Shown: positions 35,994-44,114 of the stretch, one piece after another
Numbering within the stretch: the stretch's first letter is position 1
How the letters are laid out: every line of letters begins with the position of its first letter
Assembly (NCBI GenBank): GCA_011364925.1
Contig: RDOA01000027.1
Span: forward strand, 1 to 45,828
DNA: 45,828 bases
From: Promethearchaeota archaeon
Lineage (GTDB): Archaea; Asgardarchaeota; Lokiarchaeia; Sigyniarchaeales; SOKP01
Reading direction: 5' to 3'
The notes under the pieces: generated by a model
What the model saw: only the letters and a program-made list of their open reading frames with translations
The model's database searches: none
Told to the model about the DNA's origin: nothing
Program-made: the position numbers and the translations under genes

Positions 35994-38450
35994 ATGACTA
36001 CAGAAAATATTAGGGAAGTATCTTTAAAAGAAGAAATGAAAAGTAGTTATATTGACTACGCTATGTCTGTTGTTATCGCTCGGGCAATACCTGATGTGAG
36101 AGACGGACTGAAACCCGTGCATCGAAGGATAATTTACGCAATGGCAGACAATAATTACTTCTACAATCAACCTCATGTGAAATGCGCTAGAATTGTTGGA
36201 GAGACAATGGGGAAGTACCATCCTCACGGGGACGCGGCAGTTTATAATAGTTTAGTTCGAATGGCACAAGATTTCTCAATGCGATATCCTTTAATAGATC
36301 CTCAAGGAAATTTCGGTTCTATTGACGGCGATCTTCCCGCTGCTATGCGATATACTGAAGCAAGGTTAGCAAGAATATCGATGGAATTGATTGAGGATTT
36401 AGACAGCGAGACTGTAGACTTTCAGCCTAATTTTGACGATAGTCTGCAAGAACCAGTCTTTTTACCAGCTAAACTTCCTAACATGTTAATCAACGGAACA
36501 AAAGGGATCGCAGTAGGAATGGCTACGGCTATGCCTCCTCATAATTTAACAGAAGTTTGTAATGGGATTATAGCAACAGTAGACGATCCTGAAATATCCA
36601 TTGAAGAATTGATGGAAATTATAAAAGGTCCAGATTTTCCAACTGGAGGAACAATTACAGATACAGATGGTATTTACGACGCATATACAACTGGTACGGG
36701 AAATCTAACTTTAAGAGGAACTGTTGAACTTGAAACTAAAGGGGGTAAAGATAGTTTAATTATTACTGAGATTCCTTATCTAGTAAATAAAACTGTTCTC
36801 GTTGAATCCATTGCCAGATTAATCAAAGATGGAGTATTAAAAGACATTCGAGATTTACGAGATGAGTCTGATAGAAAGGGAATGCGAGTTGTAATAGAAC
36901 TCAGTAAAAACGCTCAACCCGTTATTATCAAAAATATTCTTTTTAAAAGAACCAAACTCCAAGCAACGATTAGTATAAGCAATTTAGTACTTATCAACGA
37001 AGGTAAACAACCAAAGATTCTCAATCTAAAAGAGTTAATCGAGGAATATATTGAGCACCGACTTAAAGTAATATATAAACGGACTGAATTTTACCTTAAA
37101 AAAGCAAAAACAAGGCTTCATAGAGTTGAAGGGCTCTTAATTGCTCTAAATAATATTGACGATGTCGTTAAAATCATCAAGAGCTCTAAAGACACTGATG
37201 ATGCGAAGGAAAAATTAAAAGATGCTTACGATTTAAGTGATATTCAAGTCCAAGCAATACTAAGTATGCCACTCTCCCGTTTAACTAATTTAGAACAGCA
37301 AAAATTAGTGGATGAGGAAAAATCACTTAAAGAAAGCATTAAAAAATATGAACAAATTTTAGCTAGTAAAAAACTCCGATTAGATATCATAAAACAAGAA
37401 TTAACAGAATTAAACGAGAGATATGGAGACAAAAGGAAAACTAAAATCGTGATTCTTAATCAAAACGAGAAAAAGGAAATCCGAAAGCAAGATTTAGTGA
37501 AAAAGGAACCTACAATTATAATTTTCACTAAAAATCAATATATTAAAAGAATTTCAGTGGAAGAATATAAGGCGCAAAGGCGTGGTGGGCGTGGTAAAAA
37601 AGGAATGACCGTTCGCGAAGAGGATATAATTGACGATCTCTTTGTATGTTCTACTCACGACACAATTTTAATATTTACTTCTAAAGGGCGAGTTTATTCG
37701 TTAAAATGTTTTGAAATTCCACTACAGAAACGTACTGCAAGAGGAAAGCCAATTGTTAATTTAATTCCACTACAAACTGAAGAGAAGATTTCTGACATGA
37801 TCCCTATTCGTAACTTCAACACTAACGAAATGCTAATAATGACAACAAAAAACGGTATAATAAAGAAAACCCCTTTAAGGTTATATGCTAAGTTTAAAAC
37901 CACGGGAGTAAGAGCTCAAAGAATTAGATCGGACGACGAATTAATAAGCGTTAAAAGGCTTTCAAACGATATCCAAGATATTTTTATTGCAACAAAATTA
38001 GGATATGCCATTAGATTTGACGAAACTGAGTTGCGCGTTTTAGGAAGAACATCAATGGGCGTGAAAGGAGCTGAGTTAAGGGAAGGAGATGAAGTAATTG
38101 ATAGCCTACTCGTTACTGATGATAATATTATCTTGACATTAACAGAAAAAGGTTATGGGCAACGAACCCTCTTAAAAGAGTATAGAAAAACTGGACGCGG
38201 AGCGAAAGGAGTTAAGAATATTACATTGGATCCAATTAAAAAAGACAAGGTTATCGCAATAAAAATGGCAAAACAAATGGATATTTTGATCGGAACAGAG
38301 CAAGGACAAGTCATTAGAGTAGATGTCGACTCGATAAGGATAACTCATAGAAAAGCTAAAGGAGTTAGGTTGATAAAATTATATGCTAATGACTCCGTTG
38401 TAGCTATAGGCAAATGTGCTACACAAATCGAAGAACAAGAAGAATCATAA
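35994..38450 (+). CDS. gyrA: DNA gyrase subunit A
   Basis: The DNA-cleaving subunit. The 818-aa protein from ATG 35994 has the breakage-reunion domain with the catalytic tyrosine at 120 (AAMRYTEARL) and the C-terminal beta-pinwheel. The GyrA box QRRGGRG marks a true gyrase rather than topoisomerase IV. A GTG two codons upstream is open but not needed. The quinolone-contact positions equal to E. coli Ser83 and Asp87 are Ala81 and Asn85 here. It lies 46 bp after gyrB in the usual gyrB-gyrA order and is presumably co-transcribed. No insert is visible in gyrA. Confidence 0.96.
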   Translation: MTTENIREVSLKEEMKSSYIDYAMSVVIARAIPDVRDGLKPVHRRIIYAMADNNYFYNQPHVKCARIVGETMGKYHPHGDAAVYNSLVRMAQDFSMRYPLIDPQGNFGSIDGDLPAAMRYTEARLARISMELIEDLDSETVDFQPNFDDSLQEPVFLPAKLPNMLINGTKGIAVGMATAMPPHNLTEVCNGIIATVDDPEISIEELMEIIKGPDFPTGGTITDTDGIYDAYTTGTGNLTLRGTVELETKGGKDSLIITEIPYLVNKTVLVESIARLIKDGVLKDIRDLRDESDRKGMRVVIELSKNAQPVIIKNILFKRTKLQATISISNLVLINEGKQPKILNLKELIEEYIEHRLKVIYKRTEFYLKKAKTRLHRVEGLLIALNNIDDVVKIIKSSKDTDDAKEKLKDAYDLSDIQVQAILSMPLSRLTNLEQQKLVDEEKSLKESIKKYEQILASKKLRLDIIKQELTELNERYGDKRKTKIVILNQNEKKEIRKQDLVKKEPTIIIFTKNQYIKRISVEEYKAQRRGGRGKKGMTVREEDIIDDLFVCSTHDTILIFTSKGRVYSLKCFEIPLQKRTARGKPIVNLIPLQTEEKISDMIPIRNFNTNEMLIMTTKNGIIKKTPLRLYAKFKTTGVRAQRIRSDDELISVKRLSNDIQDIFIATKLGYAIRFDETELRVLGRTSMGVKGAELREGDEVIDSLLVTDDNIILTLTEKGYGQRTLLKEYRKTGRGAKGVKNITLDPIKKDKVIAIKMAKQMDILIGTEQGQVIRVDVDSIRITHRKAKGVRLIKLYANDSVVAIGKCATQIEEQEES

Positions 38451-38465
38451 ATTTTGAATTTCGTT

Positions 38466-38825
38466 CTATTTATTAAGATATGGAATCAAACAGAGAAATA
38501 TGAAATCTTCCTGACCAAGGTTTTTTATTCCATGCTTCTCATTTGGAGGAATATATACAACATCTCCTCTTTCTACGATTTTTTCTTCTCCTGAATCGTT
38601 GAAAAACTTGCCTTTTCCACTTAAAATATAAATTTCGTGATCTTGAGAATGACTATGTAGTGGTACGTTTGTTTCTGCCCTAAGTTCAAAGCGTCTCATA
38701 GCAAAGTTATTGGCACCATCGTGTTCCTTGTCAATTAACCATCGAACATATACATTTTCTACGGGAGTACCATCGCTTAATACTGCGGGTTTATTCTCCA
38801 CTTGCCTATAATTTTTAATTCGCAT
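38466..38825 (-). CDS. Small cupin-domain protein
   Basis: A 119-aa single cupin barrel starting at ATG 38825. An open upstream stretch would add 36 unrelated residues. Motif 1 is HSHSQDHEIYILSGKGKF and motif 2 is GDVVYIPPNEKHGIKN. His/His/Glu/His positions are present, so metal binding is likely. Similar small cupins occur widely with unknown substrates. It is convergent with gyrA and divergent from the GIFT-domain gene. Confidence 0.75.
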   Translation of the reverse strand: MRIKNYRQVENKPAVLSDGTPVENVYVRWLIDKEHDGANNFAMRRFELRAETNVPLHSHSQDHEIYILSGKGKFFNDSGEEKIVERGDVVYIPPNEKHGIKNLGQEDFIFLCLIPYLNK

Positions 38826-38894
38826 AATTGAAATAATTTTTAATCTGATAAAATAATATCTTATATTAATTGAATTTTCTATCAAGACTTTAAT

Positions 38895-39824
38895 ATGAAA
38901 ACAGAGTTTAATATCGGTTTCGATTGTTCTCATCAGAACAAGTTAAGTATCGAGGATCCAGGCTTTAATGATTTTATAGAATATCTCTTCAACTCGGATT
39001 TAAAGTTGGGAAAAATCGAAGCAGGAATCACATATGAAAAGTTGTCAGACTATAACGTTTTCATAATAGGAGTTCCTTTTGCTGGATCTTATATTACCGT
39101 CGAAGAAATCGACAGTTTGACCCAATACGTGAAAGATGGCGGGTCGCTTCTCATCATTAATGATAAGGGGGGAGAGTTCGAAAATAAGAATAATTTAAAT
39201 GAGCTAACGAAAATTTTTGGTATTAAATTCAATCCAGATCAGCTCTTTGATAACGATCATTTTTCTAAGGATATTTCTCGCCCGATAATTAAAGATTTTA
39301 AAAAACATTTTATAACTCGTGATCTTACCCAAATTATTCACTCTAACGGATGTACTATCCAAATCGATAAATCAGTAGAAACTGAAGATATAGATGTGTC
39401 AGCAATCGCGTTCTCCTCTGAGGATTCCGCTTGGCACAAAATATTTAATGGGGAAGTATGGTTAGATGAACCTGTAGAAAAAGCTCCCGTTATCGCTATC
39501 AGTCATTACGGTATGGGAAAAGTGGTAGCTATCGGAAATTTGTCTCTTTTTTCAGGATTTCATGCGTTATACGGTATACAAGCTGCTGATAATTTTAGGT
39601 TGATTTCTAATATCATAGCTTGGCTTATGAATAAAGCCCACTCCAAGGAAGCACAGTTATCTCAGCCAATTTTTATCACTATTCCTGTTGAACAAGATTT
39701 ATACTATTGGATGAAAGAAAAACTAGATGAAGAACGCTGGCAGAATGTTGAAGAAATCATAAACTTTGCTCTAAAAGTAGTTAAATTTAGAATGAGAAAG
39801 CAAGAAAGCCTAGAAGATTTATAG
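38895..39824 (+). CDS. GIFT-domain (GldG/IFT52-like) protein
   Basis: A soluble 309-aa protein. Residues 5-130 match the pattern of the GIFT domain shared by bacterial GldG-type proteins and eukaryotic IFT52: IGFDCSHQNKLSIED, then YNVFIIGVPFAGSYITVEEI, then VKDGGSLLIINDKGGEFENKNNLNELTKIFGIKFN. A later segment (ISHYGMGKVVAIGNLSLFSG) completes the glutamine-amidotransferase-like fold. The C-terminal 80 residues are helical. There is no catalytic triad, so it is probably a binding module. The call comes from pattern recognition, not a search. It is followed 41 bp later by the phosphoesterase gene on the same strand. Confidence 0.55.
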   Translation: MKTEFNIGFDCSHQNKLSIEDPGFNDFIEYLFNSDLKLGKIEAGITYEKLSDYNVFIIGVPFAGSYITVEEIDSLTQYVKDGGSLLIINDKGGEFENKNNLNELTKIFGIKFNPDQLFDNDHFSKDISRPIIKDFKKHFITRDLTQIIHSNGCTIQIDKSVETEDIDVSAIAFSSEDSAWHKIFNGEVWLDEPVEKAPVIAISHYGMGKVVAIGNLSLFSGFHALYGIQAADNFRLISNIIAWLMNKAHSKEAQLSQPIFITIPVEQDLYYWMKEKLDEERWQNVEEIINFALKVVKFRMRKQESLEDL

Positions 39825-39865
39825 GGAATATTAATTAGATAATTTTGAAAAATAAGGTTTTGAGT

Positions 39866-40408
39866 ATGATTAAAACAGAAAAAGAAGAAATTTTAATTGG
39901 TTTGCTATCGGATACACACATTCCAGCAAGAACACATAGCATGCCTGATAGAGTGCTTGAGGATTTTAAAAATAGAAAGGTCGATTATGTGTTTCATTTA
40001 GGAGATTTCACTTCTTTTGAGGTATATGAGAGATTAATAGAAGCATTCGGGAGAGATAAAGTAGTCGCGGTTAAAGGAAACATGGATTTTGACTCCAAAA
40101 TAAAAAATTCCCTGCCCGATACTTTGGAGTTTAAGATTTACGAACATCATGTTCTGATGCTCCACGGAATGGGTGGTCCAAACATGATAATAAGAAGATT
40201 GATTAAAAACTTAGACTTGCTCAATTCAAATTACGATCTAATAATCTTTGGGCATACACATAAACCAGTTAACGAAAAACATAACGGTATTCTATTTTTT
40301 AATCCCGGAACTACAACTCCTATAGATAATAAACTTACCGTAATAAGTTCTTACGGCTATCTTAGAATTTCAAAAAATAAGATTGAACCTGAAATTATAT
40401 ATCTTTAA
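39866..40408 (+). CDS. YfcE/MJ0936-type metallophosphoesterase
   Basis: A calcineurin-like phosphodiesterase of 180 aa from ATG 39866; a TTG seven codons upstream is also open. The metal ligands are present in order: SDTHIPA, LGDF, KGNMDF, LHGMG and GHTHKP, followed by the NPGTTTPI loop typical of the MJ0936/YfcE group. These hydrolyse phosphodiesters such as 2',3'-cyclic nucleotides or artificial substrates; the physiological target is unknown. It sits in the same direction as the GIFT-domain gene and converges on the GTPase gene, with 30 bp between. Confidence 0.85.
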   Translation: MIKTEKEEILIGLLSDTHIPARTHSMPDRVLEDFKNRKVDYVFHLGDFTSFEVYERLIEAFGRDKVVAVKGNMDFDSKIKNSLPDTLEFKIYEHHVLMLHGMGGPNMIIRRLIKNLDLLNSNYDLIIFGHTHKPVNEKHNGILFFNPGTTTPIDNKLTVISSYGYLRISKNKIEPEIIYL

Positions 40409-40438
40409 ATTATCTAAAATAAGTAAGATGGTTGAAAA

Positions 40439-41174
40439 TTAGAAACTTTCCATTGTTGTACCCGATAATTTCTTATAATGATTAAGCACAGCTTGTCGAG
40501 CTGCGTAGACAAAAGCTCTTTTCACGTTTACCCCCGTTATCGCTATGGTTTCATATATTAAGCAGTGATTAAGCTTGGCGGTGTCGAGCACCTGTCGTAA
40601 CTTCGATATCTCTATTATACCTTCTAAATCTCTTTTATTTGCTAAAACAACGATTGGAACCTCAGGTGGATCGAAAGGTTTCGGTGGAATTAGCTTATCT
40701 CCGTAAAACTTAAGCAGTTCCTTGAGAGACCAGATGTTCTTGAGTAGTTAATCCCTAATTATTAACTAATTCTCCCCATTGGTCAATCAAAGAATCCCAT
40801 GTGAATATTACCGCGTCTGTACCTTTAAGAACCGTTTGGCGCTGGAATTTGTGGCGTCTCTGACCGGCAACTGTCTGTATAGTTTCTCGAGACGAGAAAT
40901 CTAATATACCTGAAATACCACGTTAGATACGCGTGCTACAACCCGGTCAAAGAATAATGTTCGGCCCGTTGGGTCTTGGATTTGCTGCATCTAGTGAGAA
41001 ACACCAAAATAGTAATTTCATATCACCTGAAGCAAGTCCCTTTATAAATAACAATCGAAAAGATTATTATTCTTTATTGTAGACCCACTCAAGTGCCGTA
41101 GTTTTTCCGCCTAAACTTGGTCCGTAAAAGCAAATTTTAAAGACTAAGGTTCCATCGCCCCTACGCGATGGCAT
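40439..41174 (-). CDS. Ras/MglA-like small GTPase, split by four BHB-like introns
   Basis: A small GTPase in five exons (minus strand): 41174..41072, 41041..41022, 40990..40904, 40874..40770, 40738..40439. Unspliced, the 736 nt contain many stops and are not a multiple of three. Spliced, the 615 nt give 204 aa with no stop. It has the P-loop GPSLGGKT (18-25), switch region PTGRTLFFDR, G3 VFQVYTVAGQ (in line with LQIWDTAGQ of Ras), G4 NKRD (139-142) and an ETIAITG G5-like segment. The start MPSRRGDGTLVFK is preceded by GGAGGTG, so the gene looks active rather than decayed. Introns sit after or within residues 35 (phase 1), 41, 70 and 105 (phase 0). The fold resembles Asgard MglA/Rag-like GTPases. 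Confidence 0.85.
40739..40769 (-). other. Putative BHB intron 4 of the GTPase gene (31 nt)
   Basis: Inner hairpin TAGTTAAT/ATTAACTA is a perfect 8-bp stem around AATTAGGG. 5' exon GGAG faces CTCA (three pairs, one mismatch). The bulges are AAT and AGA, and cuts after the second base of each restore GGA GAA AAC. The exons add an outer helix (GACCA with TGGTC, then ATG with CAT, one bulged C). This is the clearest structure of the four. Confidence 0.85.
40875..40903 (-). other. Putative BHB intron 3 of the GTPase gene (29 nt)
   Basis: 5' exon GTAT pairs with ATAC at the insert end (4 of 4). The bulges are ATT and AGA. The inner hairpin is TTTCTCG/CGAGAAA around TCT, extended by AG/CT after one bulged A. 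Cutting after the second bulge bases gives TAT ACA, restoring the G3 strand FQVYTVAGQ. The outer exon helix is weak. An alternative GT...AG excision of 35 nt would delete Val-Tyr and break the G3 alignment. Confidence 0.8.
40991..41021 (-). other. Putative BHB intron 2 of the GTPase gene (31 nt)
   Basis: 5' exon GGTG faces CACT (4 pairs, one G-T). The bulges are ATA and AGA. The inner stem GAAA/TTTC has a 14-nt loop after one T-T mismatch. The exons add an outer helix, GCTTCA with TGCAGC (5 of 6 pairs). Cuts after the second bulge bases join GAT to ATG CAG. The inner stem is the weakest of the four, so the exact edges could shift by a few bases. Confidence 0.7.
41042..41071 (-). other. Putative BHB intron 1 of the GTPase gene (30 nt)
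   Basis: 5' exon ATAA pairs with TTAT at the insert end (4 of 4). The bulges are AGA and AAA. The inner hairpin ATAATAATC/GATTGTTAT is a 9-bp stem (one T-G) around TTTTC. Cuts after the second bulge bases give AAA GAG GGA, reading KEGL. The outer helix is poor. Unspliced, two stop codons in a row follow the P-loop exon. Confidence 0.8.
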
Positions 41175-41182
41175 TCAAGTTT

Positions 41183-41189
41183 CACCTCC
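41183..41189 (-). promoter_or_regulatory. Shine-Dalgarno of the GTPase gene
   Basis: GGAGGTG, eight bases before ATG 41174. It fixes the start and shows the message is built for translation, which argues against a dead pseudogene. Confidence 0.75.
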
Positions 41190-41346
41190 AATATTCTTAA
41201 TTGTATTCATATCTAAATTAACCATTATCATAATTATATCATACTTAATTAAATATATTAAATGAATAAAACTATAGTAATTTAAAAATATGTTTTCCAA
41301 AAAAAATACGCAATGGATTAACATATAAACATATCAAAATAGGAAT

Positions 41347-42723
41347 TTAGTCGCCTAAAGAATTTGAACTACGCTTCCTACTAAGACTAAATAAATAACT
41401 ATCCATCATTGAACGAAAAACAATAGGGCTTAAGTTCAATGCATATACTAATTTATCTGGAATGATTTTTCCATCTTCAAGATAGCTACTTAAATCTGAT
41501 TGTATATAAACCTTGTTCTTTATCTCAAACAATGATTTTACATCATCTAAGAGCTTTTTATTTGACGAATAAATCCTACCTTGATTACTGCCAATATAGG
41601 TACCATCACCATCATAAAAGCCCAAAAGCCACGCATGAGCCATGCGGCCTGAGTGTGTAGTAAACCATTGGATACTATTAAACCTTGCTTCCTTCTTAGC
41701 GTTTATAATAAATGACTTGATGACCTGGGGTACACCGATTTCCCCTGATTTTAAACCATGAAAATCAAGACTCTTTAAACTTTCTGCTATTTGACTAGAA
41801 GAAAACCTTATCTTTGAGGTCCTACCAGTTCGAACCTTACCTTTATAAGTCCAAAATCTCCTCTGCTGAGTAATTCGAGAAGAATCTAAACCCATGGAAT
41901 AACAAAAGTGTCTAATAATCACCTCATCTTTAATTGCTAATTCTATCGAGATTCTTGGTCGTGTTGATGACAAGCTTCCGTCTGCAGACAAGAAACCTAG
42001 CCAATATGCTTTAAATATCAAATTAATTTCATTAAAGAAATTTTTGCGCTTTATCGAATAGTCCTTTTCATGCCAATAATGTAAATCTGGATTATGCAAT
42101 TTGTATCGATTTATGTTCTCCAGAAGATTCATTGCATTACTTCTAAAAATGTTTTTTAAAGATTTCTTAAATTCTTCTAAACGTTCTAAAGTAAACTTAT
42201 AATCTGGATTATACCAACGCTTTGACTGTGGATTATTAATTGTATCCAATACCCGATGTATAAAATCTTTATCCCCTGCCAATATCAAGCTAAGTTCTTC
42301 ATTAGTAATAGCTACTTCGCCAGAAATTCTTCCTAATTCATTTTCAAGCTTTTCAATGAATTTTAGAGTACTCAAACCAGAATTAAGATTCTTATATTCT
42401 TGGATAATATCAATACAGCATACAACTTTAGCACCGAAGTTCCCTGCTAAATTCTTCTCAAGGAGACCCAGACTAGTCTCTGTATCTTCAAACCTGAATT
42501 CTGGATTGTAGTCTCTATTTTTTGAATTATTTATTTTATTTTTAACCCTTGCTATGTAATGAAAATTACTACCTCTCCATAATCTTGAAAGATCTCGATC
42601 AGAAAAACGCTTTATACGATCTGGGAAGATTTCAGCTAGGATTTCAGAATGAACGCGTAGTTCTTGACGCAAATCTTCAATTAAATCTAAAGTTGAATAG
42701 ACGGTATCATTAGTATAAGTCAT
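41347..42723 (-). CDS. LAGLIDADG homing endonuclease (free-standing)
   Basis: A 458-aa protein with two LAGLIDADG helices, WLGFLSADG (241-249) and WLLGFYDGDG (364-373), each carrying the acidic metal ligand, so a monomeric double-motif nuclease is predicted. The N-terminal 200 residues hold two copies of a helical unit (about 41-78 and 140-177; LSRLWRGSN..INNSKNRDYNPEFRF against LSLILAGDK..INNPQSKRWYNPDYKF), probably for DNA binding. It is not inside an intein or a visible intron. It lies 172 bp upstream of the intron-bearing GTPase gene on the same strand. The frame is intact, so it may still be active. Confidence 0.85.
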   Translation of the reverse strand: MTYTNDTVYSTLDLIEDLRQELRVHSEILAEIFPDRIKRFSDRDLSRLWRGSNFHYIARVKNKINNSKNRDYNPEFRFEDTETSLGLLEKNLAGNFGAKVVCCIDIIQEYKNLNSGLSTLKFIEKLENELGRISGEVAITNEELSLILAGDKDFIHRVLDTINNPQSKRWYNPDYKFTLERLEEFKKSLKNIFRSNAMNLLENINRYKLHNPDLHYWHEKDYSIKRKNFFNEINLIFKAYWLGFLSADGSLSSTRPRISIELAIKDEVIIRHFCYSMGLDSSRITQQRRFWTYKGKVRTGRTSKIRFSSSQIAESLKSLDFHGLKSGEIGVPQVIKSFIINAKKEARFNSIQWFTTHSGRMAHAWLLGFYDGDGTYIGSNQGRIYSSNKKLLDDVKSLFEIKNKVYIQSDLSSYLEDGKIIPDKLVYALNLSPIVFRSMMDSYLFSLSRKRSSNSLGD

Positions 42724-42825
42724 AATTATTAGAATAGCAGTCTATTTAAGGAAAAAAAGTATTTTCCGTTGAAGCGAATTAAGGATTTTTTGAATAAATA
42801 CTAGTAGTCGTAATAAATTTTTAGG

Positions 42826-43974
42826 TTAATAAAAAGGATTATGATATTGACTCTGTTCTGGAGAGCCTAAAGTTTTTAACTTGAGTTCTTTATCAATCAA
42901 TCCCTCAATGTGACAGAGATATTCATACTCGTCTTTTAAACAAAGTGTAATTGCAACTCCGAGTTTGTTCATACGGGAAGTTCTTCCGATACGGTGAATG
43001 TAATTTTCTGGATATTTTGGGATATCATAATTAAAAACGTGAGAAATGTTATCAATATCTAGTCCCCTTGCGGCAACATCTGTTGCAATGAGTAAGTTAA
43101 TTCTATGATCTTTAAAGTTGTTCAAAATCTTTTCTCTCTGGAATTGTGATAAATCCCCTGAGATAAGATCGACCTTGTAGTGGAAACTTTTTAAAGATTT
43201 TAATTTATTACTCAACCAAGTTGCGGTCTTTTTAGTATTAACGAATACTAATAAGTGTTTAGGCTTCTCTTTTCTAAGGATTTTAAGGAATGTTTTTAAC
43301 TTATCGCTGTAATTATCAATCATATAATAAAATTGCCGAGTATTTCTGACCGTAAGATTGTCCCTGCTTAAATTAATGAATTCAAATTTATTTTTAGAAT
43401 ACTTTTTTACTAACTCCCTTATACCGTAGTCAAACGTCGCAGAGAATAGCATGAATTGATAATTCGTGTGAATCTGATCCAAGATATATTTAACATCTGG
43501 GGCAAATCCCATATCAAACATTCTATCAGCTTCATCAACGACGACAAATTGAATATCATTTAACCTTAACTTTTTTCTCTTGTATAAGTCAATTATTCTT
43601 CCAGGAGTCCCAATAATGATGTTAATGCCGTTTTCGAGTTTTGTGATTTGATTATTTATTGATACTCCTCCATAAATAGGATACGCTTTAACTCTTGAGT
43701 TTTCCAAATCTCTAATTACTTCATAAATTTGATTTGCTAGTTCTCTCGTAGGAGCTAAGATTAGAGCTTCATTTTTTTTATACTTCAATTTTTCTATGAT
43801 TGGAAGCAGAAAAGCTAATGTTTTACCGCTACCTGTTCGGGCTTGAGCCATAACATTTTGGCCCTTTAAAATTAGAGGGATTGCCTTTTGTTGGACAGGT
43901 GTTGGGGTATGAATATTGACTTTTTTCAACGCGTTTGCGTTGTGATGGTTAATTCCTAATTCTGTAAAATTCAA
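42826..43974 (-). CDS. DEAD-box RNA helicase
   Basis: An ATP-dependent RNA helicase core of 382 aa with little extension. Q motif TPTPVQQKAIP, motif I ARTGSGKT, Ib TPGRI, II VVDEADRMFDMGF, III SAT, V ATDVAARGLDI and VI HRIGRTSR are all present. It works in RNA unwinding, perhaps in ribosome or RNA maturation. It is a lone gene 103 bp upstream of the LAGLIDADG gene on the same strand. A role in unfolding structured transcripts of the neighbouring genes is imaginable but unsupported. Confidence 0.93.
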   Translation of the reverse strand: MNFTELGINHHNANALKKVNIHTPTPVQQKAIPLILKGQNVMAQARTGSGKTLAFLLPIIEKLKYKKNEALILAPTRELANQIYEVIRDLENSRVKAYPIYGGVSINNQITKLENGINIIIGTPGRIIDLYKRKKLRLNDIQFVVVDEADRMFDMGFAPDVKYILDQIHTNYQFMLFSATFDYGIRELVKKYSKNKFEFINLSRDNLTVRNTRQFYYMIDNYSDKLKTFLKILRKEKPKHLLVFVNTKKTATWLSNKLKSLKSFHYKVDLISGDLSQFQREKILNNFKDHRINLLIATDVAARGLDIDNISHVFNYDIPKYPENYIHRIGRTSRMNKLGVAITLCLKDEYEYLCHIEGLIDKELKLKTLGSPEQSQYHNPFY

Positions 43975-44114
43975 TTTATATGTTCACTAAAAAATACTTT
44001 CTTTTTCACTCTTATTCATGTATATAATATTTTAATGTAAGATAAAGTTTTCTAAAATTCAACTTATTGATTAAAACGGTATAGTTTGTTTAATTTTTAT
44101 TAGTTTTATTAATA

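Noticed and set aside
40870-40910. GT...AG spliceosomal-type intron for the third insert
   Set aside because: A 35-nt GT-AG excision keeps frame but removes Val-Tyr from the G3 strand, and the other inserts lack GT at the 5' edge.
40439-41174. Decayed GTPase pseudogene
   Set aside because: Four independent insertions of nearly equal length, all with hairpins and BHB-compatible junctions, no substitutions in G motifs, a restored single frame and a strong ribosome site do not fit random decay.
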